A stretch of 46,382 nucleotides of DNA from assembly GCA_937952285.1 (NCBI GenBank), contig CALFZE010000072.1:1-46382 (forward strand), given 5' to 3'. The first letter of the stretch is position 1. Every line of letters begins with the position of its first letter. This document shows, in pieces, positions 40,122 through 46,382 of this stretch. The DNA is from UBA2428 sp002343545. GTDB lineage: Bacteria > Bdellovibrionota > UBA2428. Made by a program: the position numbers and the translations under genes. The notes beneath the pieces were generated by a model. That model was not told the origin of the DNA. It saw only the letters and a program-made list of their open reading frames with translations, and searched no databases.

Positions 40122-41378
40122 ATGCAAAAAGTCCGTCTTGAGGACATCCAGAAGGCGCGCGCGCGAATCGCGCCCTACATCGTGCAAACGCCGCTCCGCC
40201 CGTGGGATTACTTGCGCCGGACCCTGGGACTGAGCGCGCCGCTTTACTTGAAGCTCGACACGCTCCAGAATACGGGATCCTTCAAAGTCCGCGGCGGCGC
40301 CAACAAGATCCTCGAGCTCGTCGAGCAAGGGAAGCGTCCGACGAACGTCGTGGCGGCGAGCGCCGGCAACCACGCGCAGGCCGTCGCTTTCGTCGCGGGC
40401 AAGCTCAAGATCCCCGCGACGATCGTCATGCCCGAGGGAGCTCCGCTCGTGAAGGCGGCGGCGACCCAGGACTACGGGGCCGAGGTCGTCCTGCACGGAT
40501 CGCTCTACGACGAGGCCTTCGCGAAAGCGCAGGAGCTGCTCGCTTCCCGCCCGGGCGCGGTCTACGTGCACGCCTACGAAGATCCCGCCGTCATCGCGGG
40601 GCAGGGGACGATGGGGCTCGAGATCGACGAGCAGCTCACGGCCGCCGGCATCCCGCGCGACGCGGCCCTCCAAGTCGTCGTGCCGATCGGCGGCGGCGGT
40701 TTGATCAGCGGCGTCTCGACGGCGCTGAAGGCTTTGCGCCCGAAGACGACGGTTTACGGCGTCGTCTGCGAGGCCGCGCCGGCCGTGGCCGAAAGCTTCC
40801 GCCTCGGCGCTATCCAAGTCTCCAAACCCGGACGTTCGCGGACCTTGGCCGAGGGCCTCGCCGTGAAGAAAGTCTCGCCGATGACCTTCGAGTACGTTCG
40901 CGAGCTTTGCCGCGACGTCGTGGTCGTGACGGACGACGACGTGGCCGGTGCGATCGCGACGCTCATGGAGCGCGGCAAGCTCGTGGCCGAGGGGGCGGGC
41001 GCGGCGGGCGTCGCGGCGCTGCTTTCCTCGCGCGTACGTCTCGATCCGGCCGTGCCGACGGTCGTCGTGCTCTGCGGCGGCAACATCGACATGAACGCCG
41101 TCTCGAACATCCTGGAGCGCGGCCTCACGAAGAGCGGCCGTTGGCTGCGCTTGGGCATCCTCGTCGAGGACCGCCCGGGCGAGTTGGCCAAGGTCGCGAG
41201 CCGCATCGGTGAGCTCAAGGGGAACATCCTCGAGGTCGTGCATGACCGCACGAGCGCGAGCTGCCCCGTGGGTTACACCCGCATTCAGTTTCACCTCGAA
41301 ACGCGCGGGGCGGAACACGCCTCGGAGATCGAACGCACGCTCAAGGAACAGAGTTACACCGTGGAAAGGTCGTCATGA
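40122..41378 (+). CDS. ilvA: Threonine dehydratase (PLP) with C-terminal ACT domain
   Basis: Deaminates L-threonine to 2-oxobutanoate and ammonia. The 418-residue protein has NTGSFKVRGG with the PLP Lys55, SAGNHAQAVAF, the phosphate-binding loop VPIGGGGLISG and CGGNIDMN. A C-terminal ACT domain (about residues 340-418: RWLRLGILVEDRPGELAKVASRIG) could bind an amino acid allosterically. This one-ACT architecture is neither the two-ACT biosynthetic enzyme of E. coli nor the ACT-free catabolic TdcB, so the role (isoleucine synthesis or threonine breakdown) is open. Its stop overlaps the ATG of the next gene (ATGA). Confidence 0.88.
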   Translation: MQKVRLEDIQKARARIAPYIVQTPLRPWDYLRRTLGLSAPLYLKLDTLQNTGSFKVRGGANKILELVEQGKRPTNVVAASAGNHAQAVAFVAGKLKIPATIVMPEGAPLVKAAATQDYGAEVVLHGSLYDEAFAKAQELLASRPGAVYVHAYEDPAVIAGQGTMGLEIDEQLTAAGIPRDAALQVVVPIGGGGLISGVSTALKALRPKTTVYGVVCEAAPAVAESFRLGAIQVSKPGRSRTLAEGLAVKKVSPMTFEYVRELCRDVVVVTDDDVAGAIATLMERGKLVAEGAGAAGVAALLSSRVRLDPAVPTVVVLCGGNIDMNAVSNILERGLTKSGRWLRLGILVEDRPGELAKVASRIGELKGNILEVVHDRTSASCPVGYTRIQFHLETRGAEHASEIERTLKEQSYTVERSS

Positions 41379-42363
41379 AAAAGCTCTTCTTCGTCCTGCT
41401 CGGTCTTTGCTTCGTGGGCGCGGCCGCGCTCTTCTGGCTCATGCAGTCGGCGCCCGTGCCTTCGGTCGCCAAGTCCGAAGTCCCCCACGGAGAAAGCCAC
41501 GCCGAAGAGGGTGACGCGCACGGGGAACACGGCGGCGAAGCCTCGGATCACGCGAGCGCCGAGACCCACGCGGCGCCCGCCGCCGCCGCCGAACACGGTG
41601 CCGCGCACGGCGAAGCGGTCGAGCACGCGGCGCCCGTCGCCGAAGCCAAGCCCGCCGTGCACGCGCCCGAGGCGGGCTTGCTCAGTCTCGCGACGGAGCC
41701 GGTCGACGCGGAAGTTCTCGTGGACGGCCAAAGCGTGGGGCGCACGCCGTTTCGTCTGAAGGTCGAGGGCGGCATGAAGAAAGTCGAGCTCGTCGCGGAG
41801 GGCTTCGAAACCTACGCCCGTGAAGTGCCCGCCGACGCGACTTCGGGCGGCGCGGCCACCTGGAAGGTGCAACTCAAGCCGGTGAAGGGGGCGCACGCGA
41901 CGCCGCCTTCGCGTCCGGCCCCGGCCGCCGCGCCCAAGGCGGCGGCGCCCAAAGCTTCCGCGCACGCGGAGACCCACGCCCCGGCGCCCGCGCCGAAAAG
42001 CTCGGCGGCGCCGGCCGCGGCGAGCGCCCCGGCCACGCCCGCCGGAGAGCCCTCGGGCCCCATGGCCAAGGGCGGCGACGTCTACATGCGCGGCGACCTG
42101 GGCCGCTGGTTCAACTCAAGTCGCTCCCCCGGGACGGTTCCGTCCCGGACGCGGCCGTCACCCAAGCCGTCTTGGACTTCCGCCAACTCACGGGCAAAGA
42201 CGTGCGCGCCTGCAAAGTCGACCTCATGGCCAAGGGCGCGTGGACGCGCCTTTTGATCGGACCTTTCCCGACGAAGGGAACGGCGTCCGCTTTGGTTTCG
42301 GAACTGCGCGCCCGTCTGCCGGACGGCGCCCTCGTCGCGGGAGCACAATCATGTCTACCTTGA
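41375..42363 (+). pseudogene. PEGA-SPOR envelope protein interrupted by a frameshift
   Basis: The first reading frame starts at ATG 41375 with a membrane anchor (KLFFVLLGLCFVGAAALFWL), a His/Ala-rich linker, a PEGA domain (LSLATEPVDAEVLVDGQSVGRTPFRLK near residues 105-170) and an Ala/Pro-rich linker. Near 42110-42115 the sense of the sequence leaves this frame, which then runs on as Ser/Arg/Pro-rich nonsense to a stop at 42256. In the frame one base back the sequence continues as LKSLPRDGSV, then AVLDFRQLTG and AWTRLLIGPFPTKGTASAL, a normal SPOR domain ending at 42363. A loss of one base (or four) would explain it. SPOR domains bind denuded septal peptidoglycan. Sequencing error is possible. 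Confidence 0.8.
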
Positions 42364-43559
42364 AGCCTTCGGAAGAACTCGTTTTCGTCGCCGCCAAGCG
42401 CACGCCCTTCGGGGCCTTCGGCGGCAGCCTCGCCGCCTGGACGGCCACGGATCTCGCGGAAGCCGCCTCGCGCGCCGCCCTCGAGCAGGCCGGGATCCGG
42501 GGCGAAGACATCGACGCGACCGTCTTCGGGAATGTCGCCCAGACCGCGGCCGACGCGATTTATCTCGCGCGCCACGTCGGTCTGCGCGTCGGCCTGCCGC
42601 TCGATCGTCCGGCGCTCACCGTGAACCGTCTTTGCGGGTCGGGCTTCGAGGCCATCGTGCAGGGGGCTTACCTCTTGCGCGAAGAAGGGGCCCGCGCCGT
42701 GCTCGTCGGCGGCACCGAAAGCATGTCGCAGTCTCCCTACGTCTTGCGCGGGGCCCGTTTCGGTTACCGCATGGGTCACGGCGAGCTCGAGGATTCCATG
42801 TCGGCCTCGCTCACCGACGCGCACGTCAAGATGCCCATGGCGATCACCGCGGAGAACCTCGCGACCAAGCACGGTTTCGACCGCGCGACCTGCGACGCCT
42901 ACGCGCTTTCCAGCCAGCAACGCGCCACGGAGGCCTGGGCCTCGGGCGTTTACGCGAACGAGGTCGCCCCGATCAAGCTCAAGTCCAAGAAGGGCGAGAC
43001 GCTCTTCGAACGCGACGAGCACATGCGCCCGGATTCCTCGCTCGCCGGCCTCGCCAAGCTCTCGCCCGTCTTCAAGAAGGACGGCGTCGTGACGGCCGGG
43101 AACGCGAGCGGCATCACGGACGGAGCCTGCGCGCTCGTGCTCACGACGGCCTCGCACGCGAAGGCCCGCGGTTGGAAGCCGCTGGGGCGATTGGTGACCT
43201 GGGCTTTCGTCGGCTGCGATCCGACGATCATGGGAATCGGTCCCGTGCCGGCCACGCTCAAAGCCCTCGAACGTTGGTCCACGCTGTCGGGCTCCAAGAA
43301 GACGGTCGACGACTTCTCGCTCGTCGAGATCAACGAGGCCTTCGCGCCGCAGTACCTCGCGGTCGAACGCGAACTCGGGCTCAAGCGTGAGCGCACGAAC
43401 ATCCACGGCGGCGCCATCGCCGTCGGTCACCCGCTCGCGGCTTCGGGCGCGCGCCTCGTGTCTCACTTGCTCTACCACGCCCCCGTGGGCAAGGCCGCGC
43501 TCGCTTCGGCCTGCATCGGTGGCGGCCAGGGTATGAGCGTCATCGTCGAGAGGATTTGA
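42351..43559 (+). CDS. Acetyl-CoA acetyltransferase (thiolase)
   Basis: Condenses or cleaves acyl-CoA; the biosynthetic type makes acetoacetyl-CoA from two acetyl-CoA. The 402-residue protein starts at ATG 42351, inside the last bases of the SPOR frame. The thiolase motifs are VNRLCGSGFEAI with nucleophile Cys95, the long NEAFAPQ segment, GGAIAVGHPLAASGAR (His360) and SACIGGGQG with Cys388. Length and motifs fit both biosynthetic and degradative thiolases. It could feed HMG-CoA synthase for the mevalonate pathway encoded at the left of the window, but it is 35 kb away and not in that operon. Confidence 0.93.
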   Translation: MSTLKPSEELVFVAAKRTPFGAFGGSLAAWTATDLAEAASRAALEQAGIRGEDIDATVFGNVAQTAADAIYLARHVGLRVGLPLDRPALTVNRLCGSGFEAIVQGAYLLREEGARAVLVGGTESMSQSPYVLRGARFGYRMGHGELEDSMSASLTDAHVKMPMAITAENLATKHGFDRATCDAYALSSQQRATEAWASGVYANEVAPIKLKSKKGETLFERDEHMRPDSSLAGLAKLSPVFKKDGVVTAGNASGITDGACALVLTTASHAKARGWKPLGRLVTWAFVGCDPTIMGIGPVPATLKALERWSTLSGSKKTVDDFSLVEINEAFAPQYLAVERELGLKRERTNIHGGAIAVGHPLAASGARLVSHLLYHAPVGKAALASACIGGGQGMSVIVERI

Positions 43560-43563
43560 TACC

Positions 43564-44610
43564 TTGAAACGAGGCCGGACGCTTTCTTCGCTTTGCCTGG
43601 CCGGCGCGCTCGCCTCGTGCAGCTCCGCGGATGCGGGACGCACGGGGGAGACCCCCGTGGTGGTCCCGTCGACACCCGTGGCGGAGCCCGCCGCGGGATC
43701 AACGCCGGCGGCCGACGCGGCGGAAACGCGTCTGCTCCAGGAAAAAAAGGCCGAGACGGAACTCGCGCTCCAAGAGCAGCAGGCGGTCGAGAAGCTTTGC
43801 GACGACATCTCCGCGCTCTACCGTCGGAACAAGTGGGGCGCCTCGAACTGCGCGCGGATTCCTTTCCGTGTGTTTGGCCGGAGCGTTCAGGGGCGACCGC
43901 TCGTCTACTTTGAGGCGGGCGCGCCGACCGCGAAGAAGGTCACGATCCTCCAATGCGGAATCCACGGCGACGAGCTGCCCTCGCTACCGATGTGTCTTAA
44001 TCTCATCGAGGAGATTCGCTCCGGCCGCCGGGGCGTTGCCAAGCCCGTAAGGCTCTTCGTGCAGCCGCTTCTGAATCCGGACGGAATGCTCGGCGCCAAG
44101 GCGACGCGGCAGAACGCGAACGGCGTCGACATCAACCGAAACTTCCCGACGAAGGACTTCGCCGAGAAAGCGCTCGCTTCGTGGAAGACCCTCGACAAAG
44201 GCGACGCGCGCAAGTTCCCCGGCAATACGCCCAGCTCCGAGCCGGAAACCCGGGCGATCGTGGACTTCCTCGCTCAGCACTCGCCGCAGAAGATCATCTC
44301 GCTCCACACGCCGCTCGGTTTTATCGACCTTGATGCCCGCGGCGACGCCGACGCCAAGCGCCGCGCTCAGTATCTCGCGATCAACATGAGCAAGAACGCG
44401 GGCAACTACAAGTTCAAGACCTTCGGCTCCTACCCGGGCAGTCTCGGCAACTACGCCGGGAACGAGCGCAAGATCCCCGTCTACACGGTCGAGCTGCCGC
44501 CCGGCACGGGGCCCCATACGGTCGACGAGTATTGGAAACGCTTCCGCGTCTCGCTCTGGCGCGCCGTTGATTTTGACCTCGAGACCGGCCAGTTCATCGA
44601 GGAAGACTAG
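43564..44610 (+). CDS. M14 zinc carboxypeptidase-like lipoprotein (MpaA-like)
   Basis: A 348-residue exported protein starting at TTG 43564, with GAGAGGA about ten bases upstream. A lipobox-like ALASCSS follows the hydrophobic N-terminus, so it is probably lipid-anchored. The zinc site is His134 and Glu137 in QCGIHGDELPS with His248 in ISLHTPLG. The catalytic Glu is probably Glu310 in VYTVELPPG, and NRNFP and the LLNPDG strand are also characteristic. MpaA-type enzymes cleave the D-Glu-meso-diaminopimelate bond of murein peptides; an envelope role beside the SPOR gene would be consistent. The exact substrate is inferred only. Confidence 0.8.
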   Translation: MKRGRTLSSLCLAGALASCSSADAGRTGETPVVVPSTPVAEPAAGSTPAADAAETRLLQEKKAETELALQEQQAVEKLCDDISALYRRNKWGASNCARIPFRVFGRSVQGRPLVYFEAGAPTAKKVTILQCGIHGDELPSLPMCLNLIEEIRSGRRGVAKPVRLFVQPLLNPDGMLGAKATRQNANGVDINRNFPTKDFAEKALASWKTLDKGDARKFPGNTPSSEPETRAIVDFLAQHSPQKIISLHTPLGFIDLDARGDADAKRRAQYLAINMSKNAGNYKFKTFGSYPGSLGNYAGNERKIPVYTVELPPGTGPHTVDEYWKRFRVSLWRAVDFDLETGQFIEED

Positions 44611-44622
44611 GTCCCGGGCTCG

Positions 44623-45015
44623 ATGTCTCATCCGGCTTCGGCACGGGCCGGGAGAAAAATCATTCCGATTCTGCGAGTGCACCGATTACCCGAAGACTTC
44701 GATGACCTCGTGAGTGAGTCTCGGGCCGAGGGCTTCGATTTTCTTCTCCGTATGCGCGAAGAATGGGACGCGGGTAAGAATCGGTTTTCCCTACCCAACG
44801 AAGCTCTCTACGTCGCCCAGGACGGGGGAGTCTTGGTAGGAGTCTGCGGACTGAACAAAGATCCCTACCGGAAGGATGCGCCCGTGGGGCGTCTGAGGCA
44901 TCTCTACGTCCCGGCTAATCAAAGACGAAAAGGGATCGCGACCACGACATTGAGTTTGGAGCGGGTCGGCGGATTTGTTAGGGCAAGATATGCAAAACGT
45001 TGGCGCCTATTTTGA
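44623..45015 (+). pseudogene. GNAT acetyltransferase, apparently truncated at the C-terminus
   Basis: A 130-residue reading frame with GNAT beta-strands and the acetyl-CoA-binding segment VGRLRHLYVPANQRRKGIATTTLSLER (R-R-x-G-x-G/A). About 30 residues follow, ending in RYAKRWRLF. In typical members another 50-60 residues (strands 5 to 7 and the final alpha-helix) come after this loop. The end of the frame overlaps the ATG of the next gene by 26 bases. I find no continuation in the other frames, so an internal deletion or fusion is likely. It could still be a short active protein. Confidence 0.5.
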
Positions 45016-45358
45016 GATCCCGGTTTCGGATCTGGATCGCGCGATGAAGTTCTATTCGAAACTCCTGGGATGCGATTTCACGCGAGGCTCGATTCACGGA
45101 AACGAAATGGCCTTCTTCCCCCTGCACGAGGGGAAAATGGGAATCACCGGTGCGCTTTGCCAAGGCGAGGTCTACAAACCTTCGCTCAGCGGAAGTCTCA
45201 TCTACCTCGCGACGAACGACATCGAGGAATCGCTCGGACGAGTTGTCGCGCTGAGCGGAGAGATTCTCTTCCCCAAGACGTCGGCCGGGGAGTGGGGCGA
45301 AGTCGCCGAGTTTAAGGATAGCGAGGGCAATCGAATCGCCCTTTTTCAGGCTCGCTAG
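44990..45358 (+). CDS. VOC/glyoxalase-fold protein
   Basis: A 122-residue protein with the paired beta-alpha-beta-beta-beta VOC pattern: VGAYFEIPVSDLDRAMKFYSKLLG (N-terminal half, with His absent from the first ligand position), GNEMAFFPLHE, then GSLIYLATNDIEESLGRV and EVAEFKDSEGNRIALFQAR (Glu ligand region) in the C-terminal half. The ATG at 44990 is preceded by GGGCAAG. Family members bind a divalent metal, or antibiotics and toxins, as resistance proteins. The lower GC content around it by eye and its neighbours suggest a small accessory cluster. Confidence 0.75.
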   Translation: MQNVGAYFEIPVSDLDRAMKFYSKLLGCDFTRGSIHGNEMAFFPLHEGKMGITGALCQGEVYKPSLSGSLIYLATNDIEESLGRVVALSGEILFPKTSAGEWGEVAEFKDSEGNRIALFQAR

Positions 45359-45366
45359 GTTCCGTC

Positions 45367-45924
45367 ATGAAGCCCTATCTGCTGACGGACCGAGTTTGCC
45401 TACGGAGTTGGCGCGAATCCGATTTGCCGGACTTGGTCGACCTGGATGCGGATCCCGAGGTCATGCGCTACATCAATGGGGGCCACCCGACGAGCCTCGA
45501 AGCCGTTCGGGCCAGTCTGCTCGTCATCCAAGGTTACGAGAAGCGCTACGAGGGAACTTTGGGCAACTGGATCGCGATCGATCGGGCGAGCGATGAGTTC
45601 ATGGGTTGGTTCGTGCTTCGGCCGGACAAAGTGAATCTGGAGGATCGCACGCGTTTGGAACTGGGTTATCGGCTGAGGCGAAAATTCTGGGGACGGGGAG
45701 TGGCCACGGAAGTCTCGCGCGCGCTCCTCGCGAAGGCCTGGGAGTTGGGCGCCAAAGAGGTCTTTGCGCGGACGCATCACACGAATCGCGCTTCGGCGCG
45801 CGTCATGGAGAAAATCGGGATGCATCTCGAAGCCAGATACCTCGATCCCATCTTCGTGCAGGATGACAAGATGACCTTGCTTTACTCGATTCGTAGTCGC
45901 GGGTTGGAAGGGGACGTGGGGTGA
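45367..45924 (+). CDS. GNAT acetyltransferase, RimJ/RimL type
   Basis: A 185-residue acetyl-CoA-dependent N-acetyltransferase. RVCLRSWRESDLPDLVDLDADPEVMRYI at the N-terminus, GLRLRRKFWGRGVATEVSRAL (written LGYRLRRKFWGRGVATEV here), and ARTHHTNRASARVMEKIGM form the standard RimJ/RimL-like profile with the R/K-x-x-G-x-G/A acetyl-CoA loop. These enzymes acetylate ribosomal protein N-termini or small amines. It starts eight bases after the VOC gene and its stop overlaps the GTG of the next gene. Confidence 0.88.
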   Translation: MKPYLLTDRVCLRSWRESDLPDLVDLDADPEVMRYINGGHPTSLEAVRASLLVIQGYEKRYEGTLGNWIAIDRASDEFMGWFVLRPDKVNLEDRTRLELGYRLRRKFWGRGVATEVSRALLAKAWELGAKEVFARTHHTNRASARVMEKIGMHLEARYLDPIFVQDDKMTLLYSIRSRGLEGDVG

Positions 45925-46382
45925 AAACTCGTTGGAGGACCTTTCTTCCGATGGCCGTTGCGATGGTGGGGCTCGCGGCGGGTGTCCGGGCTTGTTATGA
46001 GGACGAAATCGTGCCCACCGAGAAGGATTTTGTTCGTGTGGACGCAGCAAATTCGCAAGGCTGGCATTGGGAAAAGTTTCCGGGATGGGTGACCGCGTAT
46101 TCGCAGTTCCAGTCGGCGTTTGACCTCGATTCCAATGACGAGGTGTCTCGCTTTCGGCTGCGGCCCGAGGAGGCCCAAAAACTTGTCGAGAGCCTTTCTC
46201 TCGAGCCGCCGCCGCGAGACTACCGCTGTGCCCGTGGGCTGGCGAAGGGATGGGCGGGACTCGAAATCTGTGACGGCGAGGCCATGAAGCGCAACGGCTT
46301 TGTCGGCTTTGCCTACCGAAGTCCGCCGAACGGCGAGGTGGCCTTCCCAACGAAGGTTTGTGGGCTCTACGGGGAGCTACGA
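45921..46382 (+). CDS. Exported protein of unknown function (3' end beyond window)
   Basis: Reading frame from GTG 45921 (GTGA overlap with the acetyltransferase stop) runs off the window after 154 codons. The N-terminus, (M)KTRWRTFLPMAVAMVGLAAGVRAC, is a signal peptide; a Cys right after the hydrophobic stretch could be a lipid anchor but the context is not a good lipobox. The mature part has Trp/Tyr-rich stretches (QGWHWEKFPGWVTAYSQF) and three further cysteines. No family recognised. Confidence 0.6.
   Translation, partial: MKTRWRTFLPMAVAMVGLAAGVRACYEDEIVPTEKDFVRVDAANSQGWHWEKFPGWVTAYSQFQSAFDLDSNDEVSRFRLRPEEAQKLVESLSLEPPPRDYRCARGLAKGWAGLEICDGEAMKRNGFVGFAYRSPPNGEVAFPTKVCGLYGELR

Noticed and set aside
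42110..42115. Programmed ribosomal frameshifting in the PEGA-SPOR gene
   Set aside because: No slippery heptamer and no downstream stimulatory structure that I can see; a plain indel or sequencing error is simpler.

Overview
The window is high-GC DNA (roughly two thirds G+C by eye) with dense, translationally coupled operons. It looks like a Gram-negative, aerobic, delta-proteobacteria-like chromosome; Bdellovibrionota or Myxococcota would fit best. Grounds: a bacterial mevalonate-pathway operon with a class II HMG-CoA reductase and a type 2 isopentenyl-diphosphate isomerase, an A-type heme-copper oxidase cluster with its own heme A synthesis genes, bifunctional PutA, several lipoproteins and very long Sec-exported coiled-coil proteins. 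The taxon is inference. I see no phage, insertion sequence, CRISPR, tRNA or rRNA.

Layout. (1) 1-7.7 kb, minus strand: a single isoprenoid operon read from right to left: GbsR/MarR-type regulator, polyprenyl diphosphate synthase, fni, HMG-CoA reductase, phosphomevalonate kinase, diphosphomevalonate decarboxylase, a CPBP-like membrane protein, mevalonate kinase (running off the left edge). Most junctions are 4-base ATGA/GTGA overlaps. HMG-CoA synthase is not in the window. A very strong hairpin terminator separates this from lon. (2) 7.8-10.3 kb: lon on the minus strand, with a promoter placed so that its mRNA is probably leaderless. The 260-base gap to the divergent response regulator carries a 25-bp tandem repeat of GTTA/TAAC half-sites. 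(3) 10.5-12.3 kb, plus: response regulator, a histidine-kinase-like protein lacking the ATPase domain, and a 2Fe-2S ferredoxin, ended by a nested inverted repeat. (4) 12.4-16.3 kb, minus: DUF4149-like membrane protein, DUF6178-like protein, SCO-like protein, pectinacetylesterase-like lipase/esterase. (5) 16.5-26.4 kb: respiratory cluster. Minus strand: DUF420/CtaM-like, ctaA, ctaB, subunit II, subunit I, a degenerate subunit III, a diheme cytochrome c, terminator. Divergent plus strand: a canonical subunit III, subunit IV-like, a 72-residue CxxC membrane protein, and an ABC-2 exporter. Subunits I and II have unusual substitutions at normally conserved proton-channel and CuA/Mg positions.

(6) 26.5-35 kb: EEP-family phosphodiesterase, a tandem pair of paralogous small proteins of unknown function, an 817-residue lipoprotein, putA, an AI-2E/PerM-family permease. 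(7) 35.1-40 kb: two large exported coiled-coil proteins of unknown function. (8) 40.1-44.6 kb: threonine dehydratase with ACT domain, a PEGA-SPOR protein broken by a frameshift, thiolase, M14 carboxypeptidase-like lipoprotein. (9) 44.6 kb to the end: a small cluster of a truncated GNAT, a VOC/glyoxalase-fold protein, a RimJ/RimL-type acetyltransferase and an exported protein cut by the window edge.

The clearest leads for new biology are the oxidase with altered proton-channel/CuA residues plus the adjacent CxxC protein and exporter, the kinase-like protein without an ATPase domain tied to a ferredoxin, the 25-bp repeat between lon and the response regulator, the paralogous small-protein pair, and the two secreted coiled-coil proteins. 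All assignments rest on reading motifs; no database search was possible.
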